A DNA stretch of 64,000 nt from Phlebotomus papatasi (lineage: Eukaryota; Arthropoda; Insecta; Diptera; Psychodidae): positions 85,436,001 through 85,500,000 of the forward strand of contig NC_077222.1 in assembly GCF_024763615.1 (NCBI RefSeq). The letters run 5' to 3'. Below are positions 23,589 through 34,056 of this stretch, piece after piece (the first letter of the stretch is position 1; each line of letters begins with the position of its first letter). Under the pieces are notes generated by a model that had not been told where the DNA came from, searched no databases, and saw only the letters and a list, made by a program, of their open reading frames with translations. The position numbers were made by a program, and so were the translations under genes.

Positions 23589-24578
23589 TAGGGGAAAGTG
23601 ACCATGCTTGATACGATCCAAGCTTGATAATAACTATTTTTTTCCTATGTTAATCAATAGTTATGACTCATCGCAATATATTTCAATAGCTGGTGCTAAG
23701 CCTCACATTTCCTAAAAAAAATTAGGATCCTAGCTCTTTTTTCCTAGTTTCAAGAAGCAAAAATCAAAAATAGGCCCAAAACTGTAATTTCGATACATGA
23801 TATTTCATAAGTATTTCATAATTAATGTCGCTGTTCACGAAAACTACTATCATAGGCACATAGAGGGGTCATCAGTATTAATATTTATGTAAAAATATTT
23901 GTACTTGGTGGACACTGTTTTTGTGGGTGGTAACAAATTCATAAATTCTACTTGTGTCCATCCTATATTTTAAGAAGGGTCCATGAATGATAATTTTAAT
24001 GTGGCAACTATATCAGTAGATGTGATTCTTTCATAATTACACATATTGCAATCCGCCAATTTTACCGACAATTGAAATAATCTTCAACCCTGTTGCCTAA
24101 ATTTTAAGGTTGCAGAGTGTCATTTTCATAGACTCAAAGTGAAAAAATGGTTTTCGCTAGCGCCCTAATGTCATAAAAACATGGCTTAGAAAAATTACAT
24201 AAAAGTGATTTTAAAACTAATAACCAGTCGTACAAACGATTTAAGCAGATAGATTAGAGTTCCGTCTAAATATTGATGTGCAATTTTTTGTATCCGGTGA
24301 ATTTTTTGCAGTGAAAATGGGCCTCCGAATTGTCGAATCAATTATTATACAGGAAGGCCCTGGACCCAACTTGTATAAAAATCGCCACTGAATTTCCATT
24401 TTCTTCTTGAGGAAAATCTAAGGATTTCCAGGAACTATTTGAGGTTGGATTATGAACCTAATAAGTGAGATATTTTTTTGTCATAGTGGAAGAATCGCTT
24501 CGGTTTGTGTGTTAATCAGAAAATAATCACAAACCTTGGACATTATTTTACAGTATCAAGCATGGTCACTTTCCCCTA
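23589..24578. mobile_element. TIR element about 1 kb, TAGGGGAAAGTGACCATGC termini
   Basis: The left end taggggaaagtgaccatgct-tgatac (23589) is a perfect inverted match of the right end (gtatcaagca-tggtcactttcccct-a, to 24578) over 25 bp. The interior has no long open frame. It is one of the best-preserved members of the TAGGGGAA terminus group. Confidence 0.85.
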
Positions 24579-25404
24579 CTTCGTTTAAATGAGTTACTGT
24601 GCATTTCAATGCGTCCACCGTTGCCTTAGCTTTGATGACTAACCTCTAGAGCAAAATGGTCGAAAAGCTCTTTCTCAGGTTGAATATGCCTGTAAGAACT
24701 GTATGTAAGAAATGCAAAAACTGTTCGAATTTCACTGCTCGAACTCAAAGAGAGAGCGGTTATATACACAACATTTCATCTGACAGCGTTCTGAAGCTTA
24801 AACGGTAAGAGATATCAACTTCCAGTCTGCGATGACCCCCAATAAAAAAAACAATATCTTCAGACATGTTGTTTTTCTTCTCCCCCCCACCCCTCTCCAT
24901 CCCATACAAAACAATGGTTTTTGGTTTATTTCGAAAATCGTTCTGTCGATTTCTTTTATTTTTGGATATGCTTTGGAGGTGATCCAGGTGAACTGTGAAC
25001 ACTTCGTCCAATAAGACCTTAATAAATGGCCACTTTGAATTTATGAAAAAAGTTTAACGTGGAGGGCATATTTTTCAATCGATTTGGTTAAACTTGGATT
25101 TTTTGGAAATGTCTTTAAATTTCCAACACGATTTTAATGGTCACAATAAATTGGTAATCAATCGACTAAGTACACGTAAATGACCTTTCTTTATTAAATA
25201 TTCTTTTTTTTTGTTCGTAAACTTGTAACCTAACTAAAGACCAAACGGTCTGAGATACGAACTTGCGGTCTTCGCTGACCCCCCAAAGTCAAATTAATTC
25301 TTTTTTTTTTTTGAAAAGCAATCTTCATTTAAGACTTATTTTTTGATGAATCGATGAATGCTTTTACATTCACATATATGTACATATATGAGGTACATAT
25401 ATTA
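24579..25404. repeat. Dispersed-repeat mosaic
   Basis: Two blocks (24785-24900, aaacggtaagagatatcaac ... gatgaccccc; and 25240-25290, aaacggtctgagatacgaac ... gctgacccccc) are degenerate copies of the module also present at 5260, 11870, 30130 and 45790. A palindromic acatatatgtacatatatg run lies at 25374-25392. No gene is seen. Confidence 0.45.
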
Positions 25405-25487
25405 TATGTGGAGCTCATAGCAAAAATGGCACATATACTATGGCTAAAACATAGGATATGTGCCATTTTCGCTCTGACCTCCACATG
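25405..25487. ncRNA. Pre-miRNA-sized imperfect hairpin
   Basis: The arm 25405-25436 (atgtggag ... aaaaatggcacatat) pairs with 25454-25487 (atatgtgccatttt ... ctccacat). The stem is about 30 bp with small bulges and a loop of about 16 nt. Size, internal bulges and loop fit a microRNA precursor, but a degraded MITE would look the same. Transcription and strand are unknown. Confidence 0.3.
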
Positions 25488-25614
25488 TAAAAATTACCAG
25501 ATGAAGGGAGAAGATCGGATATGCTGATATCTTTATCATATATCCTTTATAATGCGCGTTCCGCCTTTGTCAATTCTCTTGGTTCTTGTTCCCTCAAATA
25601 GTCTGGTTCTTCTT

Positions 25615-25696
25615 TCCGGATTACGGAAAAAATCATAATGAACCGCCAAAAGGAGCAGCTTTTGGCGGTTCATTATGAATTTTTCCGTAATCCGGA
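25615..25696. repeat. Near-perfect 82-bp hairpin
   Basis: tccggattacggaaaaa (25615) through aatgaaccgccaaaag pairs with cttttggcggttcatt through tttttccgtaatccgga (to 25696), leaving almost no loop. The flanks show no clear duplication. It may be a tiny palindromic MITE or a self-complementary transcript. Confidence 0.7.
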
Positions 25697-25884
25697 TCGT
25701 TAAGCTTGCATGTGACATCAGGGTTGTGTATTCCAAACGCAGTGAGTGTTTTAGAAACATCTACTTTCGCTTTATCAGAGATTTCTATCATTCTTTGATA
25801 TGATAGCAGAGATGGAATTGACATGGGAAATAGGAAGATAAAACTCCCTCCGGTTGCGTCAGGGTTGTTTATCCTTTCAGGAAT

Positions 25885-26010
25885 GGAAAAACTCGGATAT
25901 TTTTGCCAGAGCTTTCCTACAACGCGTCTTTATACAGTGGTTAAAGTAGCGCCGAAAGCTTGGCAAAAATATCCGTATTTTTCTTGTCCTGAAGAAGGCA
26001 AGAAAAATAC
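25885..26010. repeat. Hairpin pair
   Basis: cggatatttttgccagagctttc (split) near 25893 is inverted as gaaagcttggcaaaaatatccg near 25948-25975. A short second hairpin with arms cgtatttttcttg/caagaaaaatacg follows at about 25974-26010. Function is unknown. Confidence 0.55.
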
Positions 26011-26039
26011 GAAGGTCCAGAAAATAAGAAAATAAGAAG

Positions 26040-27290
26040 GTCCAGAAGGCTCAGTTCCTCTACGTAAAGTTGTACCAGCATCCAGCCAGCCATCAGGCAT
26101 GTCTAGTCAAGCAAATGTGATCTAACTATCGGATCGAGCATACACCTAGTACCAAAACCCTTCTATGCTGACTTTCTTTATTTAGTTTTTTGCTCCCTCA
26201 ACACTTGGAAAGTTGGGGCCTTAAAGTGGATATTGAATTAAAATGAATGGCCCATAAAGATTTCATACCTTACAAGTTAGGTATTAAGTACAAGATGGGA
26301 CAAACATATTGCTTCGGAACTCAAATGGTTGATGCCGTCCCAAAGTGTAATCTTTGAGGTGGAGGCAAGCAATTAAAATCCCTGAATTAAATTAAAAGCA
26401 CACAATCTGTGAGGATGATAACACAATAAAATGCATTTTATGCTTCTGTATGTTGACTCTGATGTCTGAGGTGTGTTGTATATACATTTGAACTTCATAT
26501 TTGTTATGTTGGCTATAGGCTTTTACAATAAAATACAATAAATTTCAGGGGAAAAATGGAAGAATAAGAAAAAAAGCCTTGTAGTAAATAAAACGTCCAA
26601 TCTCGCAGTAATACTCTTTTCTTTCTCACTTTGTGTTGTGTTTGGTGCGTTCAGGTGTTATATTCTTGCATCTCGAGAGTCGTTTCAGAGCTCATTTAAA
26701 ATTCAATCCGTAACGAATGTGTGGGGCTACTGTATTACCCACACCGAGACTAATTTCGTATCATAAAAAACAGCTCGAAAGCATCATTTTATTTATACGT
26801 TACACGTCTGGAGGAGGCTCCTCAGGAGAACTGGTCTCTTCAGCATCCCATGGGCAGCTTTGCTGCCAAGAGGAGCGATTATTTTGTGCTTTATATTCCA
26901 ATTCTGTATATCTGTATATCCTCCATGTACAGAGGATTATTATTAACACCGGCCCATATGAGACTTTTAGGTGAGTGAGGTAGATTCGAGGAATGATGAC
27001 CAAAACCGCAGTTTTTTGCTCAGAAAAATGTATGTAAGTGAAAAAGACGAGGATGACGATGATGAATTTTGTATGTTACCATTGGGTATTCTGAGGGTTT
27101 GGGCTTGATGAAAGAAGAAAAAACAGTTGCAAAAAAATCATGCAAAATTACGTGGAACAAAATCTTCTCGTCTAACACCCTTTCTAGACTGACCAAATCC
27201 CCAATCTTCTTTCATTTTATTACTTTCAGCTTTGCTACAAAAAATTGTTTGAAAATTAACCCATTTTACCATCCAGTGTTAGGGCCTTGA
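26040..27290. other. Unique sequence, no gene recognised
   Basis: Balanced composition around 26600-27100; the small opposing frames at 26717-26974 and 26800-27003 are shadows of each other. No repeat is detected. Confidence 0.35.
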
Positions 27291-27291
27291 C

Positions 27292-27411
27292 AGACTTGAG
27301 GATTAGCCGAGAGACGACTTAGCGTAATTATGTTCGAAATAATGAATGAACTACATTTCCATAATTTTCCAAAGTCGTCTCTCGGCTTAAGTCGTAAGTG
27401 TGTCTAGGGCA
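27292..27411 (+). mobile_element. MITE family C copy 1 (GAGAGACG core), TTA target duplication
   Basis: A 120-bp element with imperfect inverted ends (gggccttgacagacttgagg and tgccctagacacacttacga reading inward), both followed by agccgagagacg. It is flanked by TTA on both sides (27289-27291, 27412-27414). Further copies lie at 37794-37915, 62863-62994 and, partial, 54470-54517. A 3-bp T-W-A duplication is usual for PIF/Harbinger-type elements. Confidence 0.75.
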
Positions 27412-27414
27412 TTA

Positions 27415-29323
27415 GACAATGTTTTTACTGTAAATGTTGATCTTACACCGATTGAGGATTTGGATTCATAATTTGAAAATAACACTGGTTTAATTCTCAA
27501 CAAAGACTTTTAGGTTTCATCTGACTATGTGATTAGCTAAAGTTTTGTATGGTTTTAAATGGTTTCAATGTCTGGCTAAAGACTATACCTTTTTTGACAT
27601 TTTTTCGTACTTAAGAATCGTATTTAGTTAGTCAGTGCTTGACATAATTTTTTAGCGGCTGTTTTTCAAAATGAAAATTGTGCAGTTAACTAAATACGGA
27701 AAACCTAAAAGTATTTGACGTTGCTACATATTTATTTTCGTATTTAGTAGATATTAATTGACTTAAATCTTGGTATAATTTTTTTAAGAACTAAATTGAA
27801 AACTAGGGCAAAAATTCTAAAGTGAAATTCGGATCGACTATTTTTTCTTTAGGATTTTCTTTTCGATACTTTGAAATAATACCTAATCTTATTAAATTTA
27901 CACTCGGCTTTCGGGAAGCCTACAAATGCTGTTATACATAGCAATAAAAGATACTCTAACCTTTGCAAAAATTGCTGTGAAGATTATTTTATTTACAATT
28001 TTCTCTGGTGAGTACAAATTGAAATGTGGGCAGTGTTTGCAAATCCTCTTTTTATGTGCTAATAAAATTCAATTATTATTTTCATCCTATGATTCCATTC
28101 GCAGCTTTGCGTCTTCACGTGCATTTTCTTCAAGATCTTTCTATTCTCTTTCCTCACCACCTTAGAGTAAATCCTCCCAGCGTAGCTCCAGTCACATCGT
28201 CATATGCACTTGAACTTGCACTAATCGTACACATGAGACATTATGCCGGTTGCACTTTCCATATCATACAAAGTACAGTGGCTTAATGTGTTATGTCGAA
28301 AAAAGCACCTACAACAGCTCAAAAGAACATCAGCGGCAACAAAAGAAGATTAAATAAATTAGATGTTCATTTTGAGCAGCCAAGCGGTAAATTTGCAGAA
28401 TATTGTCACTGAATGTTGTATGGCAATTCACTTTTTTTACATTTCAACGTGAATTCTATGAAACCCAAACAAAACACCACAAAAATAAAGCAATCAACCT
28501 GGAGGATGGACACAAGGGAGACTTGGGTAATGAACCAAATTGTCTGTAATTCTTGGTAAAAAAAAACTGTTTCATCTTTCCCAATTATTCATCCTAATTA
28601 ATCACTCACTGTGCTCAACCCGAGCAAAACACACCTCTGTATGTTGAAGGACTAAAAAAATAGAGTCATAAAAAAGTAAAATTAAACACTTCTCTATAAC
28701 TTTTTTTATTAGCCGGCAGGTTCTCATATGGAGAAACACGAGAAAGGCGTGAAGCTTTTAGTTTGCAGAAAGCTCAACAAAGTGCAAAGGAGGGTCGCAA
28801 GACAACGTGCCAAGTGTAGAGGCACGACTTGGGATATGTAAACAATTGTTTACCATTTTAATATCAAGGTGTCAACTGACAATTCCCTCAAACAGCTGAA
28901 ATCCATTGTCGCTGCACAAATATCCATTTACAACCTGAGAGATTGAAATTTTCCACTCGCCCGACATTTTTTTTATTCTTTAACAAAGTAATACTTGTAT
29001 GACCATTTGGGGAATATTGATAGAGGAGAGCTAGGTTGGATTAGTCAGGAGCGAATTTAAGCTTTGCATTCCTTTGAATTGGGTGAAAAAGAACTAAGAA
29101 CAGAATCACAAACTCAATAAGTAGCTTAGTTCTAATAATTGCAATGCCCAATATTTGAAAGTCGTAAGAGACTCCTCTAAATAAAACTGAATCGCTTAAA
29201 GAGGATATCCCTGTGAACAAAAGCAAGACCATGAAGCTACAGGTTCTCTGGGGTCTCAAATGTCTTTACAGGACTCAGAATCATAACTATTCTTGATAAT
29301 CGAGAACCAATCAATGTTGTATG
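27415..29323. other. Unique sequence, no gene recognised
   Basis: 27415-27900 is AT-rich. 27900-29300 is more balanced; plus frames at 27926-28165 and 28026-28286 overlap and show no domain. Nothing definite is seen. Confidence 0.35.
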
Positions 29324-29509
29324 TAGGGAGAGGTGGGGCTATTTTGACCTGTGGGGCTACATTGATATATGATTTTCCGCGTACTTCTAAGTTCCATAAA
29401 ATGTTCTATCTAAATTACATTACTTTAAAGCCTAATTACTTTTAGAAATATGCTAAAAAATCGTATATCAATGTAGTCCCACAGCTTAAAGTAGGCCCAC
29501 CTTCCCTTA
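29324..29509. mobile_element. MITE family D (GGTGGGGCTA ... TGTAGCCCCAC)
   Basis: The ends tagggagaggtggggctatt and taagggaaggtgggcctact (reading inward) are inverted, and the match continues through ctgtggggctacattgatat. It is about 186 bp and non-coding. A solo end of the same family is at 57895-57945. Confidence 0.75.
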
Positions 29510-29867
29510 CGGAAATAAAAAAAATAAATAAATGAAGTTTTCAAAAAATACTGCAAGATACTGCTTTATTTTCATAAAAAGATACAAATATTTTTCTTAG
29601 GTGAAGATGGGGTAGTCTCGTCTTTTAGAATTTTTCTTTATCCTTTGAAAGGATTGGGCTCAGTCCAAACATTTATGTTACTAAAGCAATATCTGAGCTC
29701 TATGCTCAAATTAAAAGTTTTAAATATAATATTTAATTTTTTTTCAAAGATAATTTAAATATTTAATAAATAATTAAATATTATTGTATGTATTGTTTTT
29801 TTATTATTTATCATCTTTAGCTATATATACCTAAAAATATTTAAGTCTTGTGGTGTTCTTTGATTGG

Positions 29868-29950
29868 TCACTGAGAAAAAAAGAGGTTGCTATTAACTGT
29901 TTTTCGTCCTAACTTTAACACTTTTTGGGTGTAAAAATATATCAACATTT
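29868..29950. repeat. Solo end resembling the TACACYGAKAAAAA terminus group
   Basis: cactgagaaaaaaagaggttgc at 29868 resembles the outer termini of the elements at 20941 and 40686. No partner end is seen nearby, so this is a relic at best. Confidence 0.3.
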
Positions 29951-29952
29951 TT

Positions 29953-30935
29953 AGCTGAGATTCTTTACAATCTCAGCTTTTGTGGTCACAGGTGAAATCC
30001 GACCTCGTCAGATCAGGCCCAAATTTTTGATGTACACGTTTTGACACTCATAGATTACGAAAATCATGTGTGCTAAAAATCGTTTCGTGGACGTCCGTCC
30101 CGTCCGTCGTATAACCACTTCTGGAGAGAGAACGGAAAGAGATATCGACAAGCGGTTTTCGGCTAAGGTTAAATGCCAATGGGCGGCTAGAAGTAGGTGA
30201 TGTCAGATCCACCCCCACCCCCTCCTTCCGCCATTTTGAAATACCCCCAAATTTTGATTTTTCAATAACTCAGCCCCTATGGCATCGATCGATCTCAAAT
30301 TTTAGTATGTTATAACTGGGCCTAAGAGCTTTCGATCGATACTAAACTTAAGCCCCCCGACCCCCCTGACCCGAGCTAGAGGGGGTCAAAAATTCAATTT
30401 TGAAATGGTCATATCTCCGGTTCTAATTATTCGAATTTGAAAAATTTTAGTGTTTTGGAAAGCTCTCGTGGAGTACTACAAGTTTTATGACACACCAATT
30501 TCACATGATTTAATCGAAGGTTCGATTAATCGAAAAATCGATTTTTGATTAATCGATCTCGAATATTTCAAAAACTAGACAATGCTTTTCTTTATATTAT
30601 AATATATTGTAGCTGGGGTCGAGGCCTTTCCAATGGTGGGTCACATTCCTCCCTCGATGTTCCCTGACCCGAGCTATAACCAAAAATGTCTGGACCGGAC
30701 TTCATTTTCTGTGTTTATGAAGGGATTTCGGTGAAATTTTAGCATATATTGTATGCGAGAGCAAGATCTTTCTAATAATGGGTCCCATTCGCCTCTACCC
30801 CAACCCACTGTACCCCGACCCTTACTATATCCGTATTGACCGGACTCTATCTCTTATGTTTATTAACCGATTTCAATGAACTTTTTTTTCTTCTATTAGT
30901 CATCCCCCCCCAGACTATTTAAAATAGAAAATGAC
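29953..30935. repeat. Dispersed repeat with tandem degenerate ~150-200 bp units
   Basis: It begins with a perfect hairpin (agctgagattctttacaatct-cagct, 29953-29977) and a block matching 5083-5350. It then runs through successive units that each contain a 'gcctttcnatnntgggtc' or 'gctttcgatcgatact' segment followed by a C-rich 'ccctgacccgagcta' segment (about 30310, 30630, 30770). There is no coding. The internal alternation of A/T-rich and C-rich halves suggests a decayed tandem array. Confidence 0.6.
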
Positions 30936-30939
30936 CAGT

Positions 30940-31202
30940 AATAAACCCAGATAAGCTTATGGTAGCTGAGATTCTTTACAGGTGACCACGGAGTGCTTGC
31001 AACTCGGGGTGCTTGCAACACGAAATACTTGAAAATTCGATTGTGTGTTGAATTTCTGGGGACAGAATCGTTTCGAGCAAACTGTTCTCGGTGGTCAAAA
31101 GGGATAAAATTGGTCACTTCAAACCAAATTGGTCACTTCAAACCTCGAAATTCAATTCACCATCGAATTTTCAAGTATTAGCTGAGATTCTCTACATTTC
31201 TA
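30940..31202. mobile_element. Foldback element family E, degenerate copy
   Basis: ataaacccagataagcttat at 30940 and gtagctgagattctttacag match the left end of the intact copy at 31608. Its right side ends gtattagctgagattctcta near 31195 and has lost the outer terminal sequence. It contains a local duplication of ttggtcacttcaaacc (31111 and 31129). Confidence 0.65.
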
Positions 31203-31607
31203 GTCGCAAGCATTCCGAGCTGCACGCACTTTGAAGTTGTTTCACTTTAAAATAAAAGTTATTATATAGAGAAATATTTCGAATTCCTTCAATTTGTATT
31301 AAGAAATTTTACTTAGCTGCCGCAAATACATTTTATCATCCGTCTCTAGAGGACTTGGCACACGAGTTTAGATTCACTTAATTTTAGATTTAGTTTTAGT
31401 TGAAATTCTTTGCAATCTCATATTGTCCCGAAAAAGTATGAATTTTATGGGAATTATAAATATTAACAATAATTTGAGTATTAACTATAAACATATATAA
31501 TCTTGCCAGAAGAGAAAGAAATGACTATATTTATTTTGATTACATCTTTAAAAGGTTTTTAGGAATTATTTCCTAAAAAGGTCTGCAAAAAATCTAAAAA
31601 ACCAGTG
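31203..31607. other. AT-rich spacer with a hairpin relic
   Basis: agttgaaattctttgcaatctcat (31402-31425) is another degenerate copy of the agctgagatt hairpin. Otherwise nothing is seen. Confidence 0.4.
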
Positions 31608-31919
31608 ATAAGCCCAGATAAACTTATGGTAGCTGAGATTCTTTACAGGTGACCTGGAAATGCGTGCAACTCGGGGTGCTTGCAAATCGGAATGCGTGAA
31701 AATTTGATTGTGAGTTGAATTTTGGGGGTAAAGAATCGCGTCGAGTAAACTGTTCTCGGCAGTCGAAATGCATGAAATTGGCTCGACGCGATTCTTTACC
31801 CCCAAAATTCAACTTACAATCGAATTTTCACGCATTCCGAGTTGCAAGCACCCCGAGTTGCACGCATTTCGAGGTCACCTGTAAAGAATCTCAGCTACCA
31901 TAAGCTTATCTGGGCTTAT
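31608..31919. mobile_element. Foldback element family E, 312-bp near-perfect palindrome
   Basis: The left arm (ataagcccagataaacttat, then ggtagctgagattctttaca) is repeated inverted to the end at 31919. Pairing continues through ggtgacct, gcgtgcaactcgg, ggtgcttgcaa and the centre (attttgggggtaaagaatcg versus its inverse). Pairing covers nearly all of the element with only scattered mismatches. Reading frames of 62-79 codons on both strands simply mirror each other. Confidence 0.85.
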
Positions 31920-34056
31920 TTTACAAAATGGGAGCATTGATCAGTTGATGTAATTAAACTAAATACCCGTAATTTGATAGGCAAGGCTGAAAACTGTGTG
32001 CATCTTACATATCAAAGTTTACTTTTTAGAAAATAAGATCATTTCGACAACTCAGAATATAAGTCGAACAACTCGTTTTCTTACAAAATTTGTTTTATTC
32101 GCTTTTTGGATACTTCCTTATACCCTCTACCTTCCCAGTGATGATAGATAATTATTTTCAAAGTTGTAGAGATTTTATATCTAAAAAATCCTGCACTCTG
32201 CATATAAAATCTCCGCTTCAAATCGCTCTCCTGTAAAATTTGCCTACTGCGTGTTATTCGTTTCTTATTCTAAGCGGTCGATTTTAACAATTTTAGTATA
32301 ATATCGTATAGAGAAACTAGGCCATTCCACAAACAAGATTTCTCAGATTTCCTGACATGCACGTATTTCTTTTATAGGGATGTGATTTTTAGTCCCATAC
32401 CCCGTGGAAACAGATTCGAAATTATTTTAAAAAAAGTTCTATAAAAATTAGTGTTAAATTTTCATTTAGGTAATATCAACTGAAATGCAATTTCTAAAGA
32501 TAGTCCATGTCTTTGTTCTTGAAACTAGAATTCATAATCGATCCTTGAAGCTCGAGATATTTCTGCAAAAGCATGAACGGCTACGGCCGTACATGCGGAC
32601 GGATGGATAAAACCAAATATAACTTAAAATTTTCATTTATTTTTAGTATGCGTCATTCAGAATGAAAATCAACAATTTACCCTTGACTCATATGGATTGT
32701 CCACTTGTCAGCCCCTATTACAAAGTAATAGCACGATCAATAAATTTCCTCTTCTGCGAAGGTACGATGGAAAAAACGGCCAGTAGATAAACAAAAGGCG
32801 ATATTTAAAATTTATTTATGCACGTGAATCGTCACGAGTTTTTTCCCGGCGACCCAATAACAGGCAATCACCGATCTGCGACACACGATAAGTGGAAACA
32901 GCTGATTTTGCAATTGCACATGAGTAGTCGCTCAGTGCTTTATGACATGGACACACGCTGGAAGTGGAGTAATTTGACGTTCGAGGCGAACGCTTCCAGC
33001 ATTTTTGCCTACACCTCTGAGCACGTTGGACACTTGAGGTGTACTTTTAGTTGTTTTGAAAATATCCGTGGACATACCGTCATAATTCAGTGGCCCGATT
33101 TCTGGTTTAATTGGTGTTTGAGCGCGTGGCCGTTCGCTTTTGCCTACACCATTGCAATTTATCCGCCACAGTCAACCTCATATGTTTTTACTTTTCCTTT
33201 ACAATTATTTTCATTTTCATTTCATATCCAGTTGCACACGATGTCTTATGGTAGAAGTATAACAGTGTAGAGAGTATTCTAGTTGGAGCAACTTTATTTT
33301 TTTTTGTTTCCCCCAAGAAGCATGACGCGATTTGCACGGTAGCGAGTTCACCGTAAGAAGTCTATTGAATTGGTAAGTATTGGTCGCTCGTGCTCTATTC
33401 ATTTTTTTTATCTTGATTTTTGGGATTGGTTTATTAGTTCTAGCTTGGCGATATCGATTGGTGCTTTTTACTGTCTTTTCGATTTACCACAAGATATGGC
33501 AAATCGCGATTAGTTGACATGGCTTCAGGTTTCAACGTTTCTCTGTGTTGCAAACTAACACGATCGCGATTCTACTGCAGAATCCAAAACGATTGTTAGT
33601 ATATACCTCGAAGATATATTGGAATCAAAGCTATAGCGTGAGTTCAACTGCCGAGACCTTGAGGTGAAAATATAAGTGCATTTATCGGGTCCCCCCATTT
33701 GGACAGAGCAGCATTTAATGCCAAACATCATGCTAATAGACAATTTATTTGCAAAATTACGTCCTTATTTCAATAAAATTGCTACTTTGGTTTTTTTCTT
33801 CATCTATAAGTACCACCAGATGTTCTGGAGGATGGAGCTGTTGCAGCAAAAACCGTCTCATGAGTGTGGGCTTGTGTTTATGTTTTGACTCAAAGCCCAC
33901 AAACGTTTAATTACATGATTGAAGTGATAGTTGACACGAGCTTATAATTACATTTGAATTAGTAATTTGTCTGTGCCATTTTTATAGTTTCACTTAATTT
34001 TTCATTTTTGCTGAACAGGTGAAAATTTTCACACACATTAAATTGAGCAATTCGCA
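31920..34056. other. Sequence upstream of the receptor gene
   Basis: 31920-32800 is AT-rich with no signal. 32800-33400 is GC-balanced and single-copy, with a plus frame of 150 codons (32818-33270) lacking any recognisable domain, so it may be upstream regulatory or untranslated DNA. 33400-34056 leads into the gene. A possible 5' untranslated splice acceptor (tgctgaacag) precedes the ATG at about 34010-34020. No TATA box can be assigned with confidence. Confidence 0.3.

Noticed and set aside
31566..31903. Three overlapping 62-79 codon frames as genes
   Set aside because: They are produced by the symmetry of the foldback element at 31608-31919.
32818..33270. 150-codon open frame upstream of the receptor as a gene
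   Set aside because: No recognisable domain, no splice or start context beyond an ATG, and composition like the neighbouring non-coding island. Length alone is not convincing.
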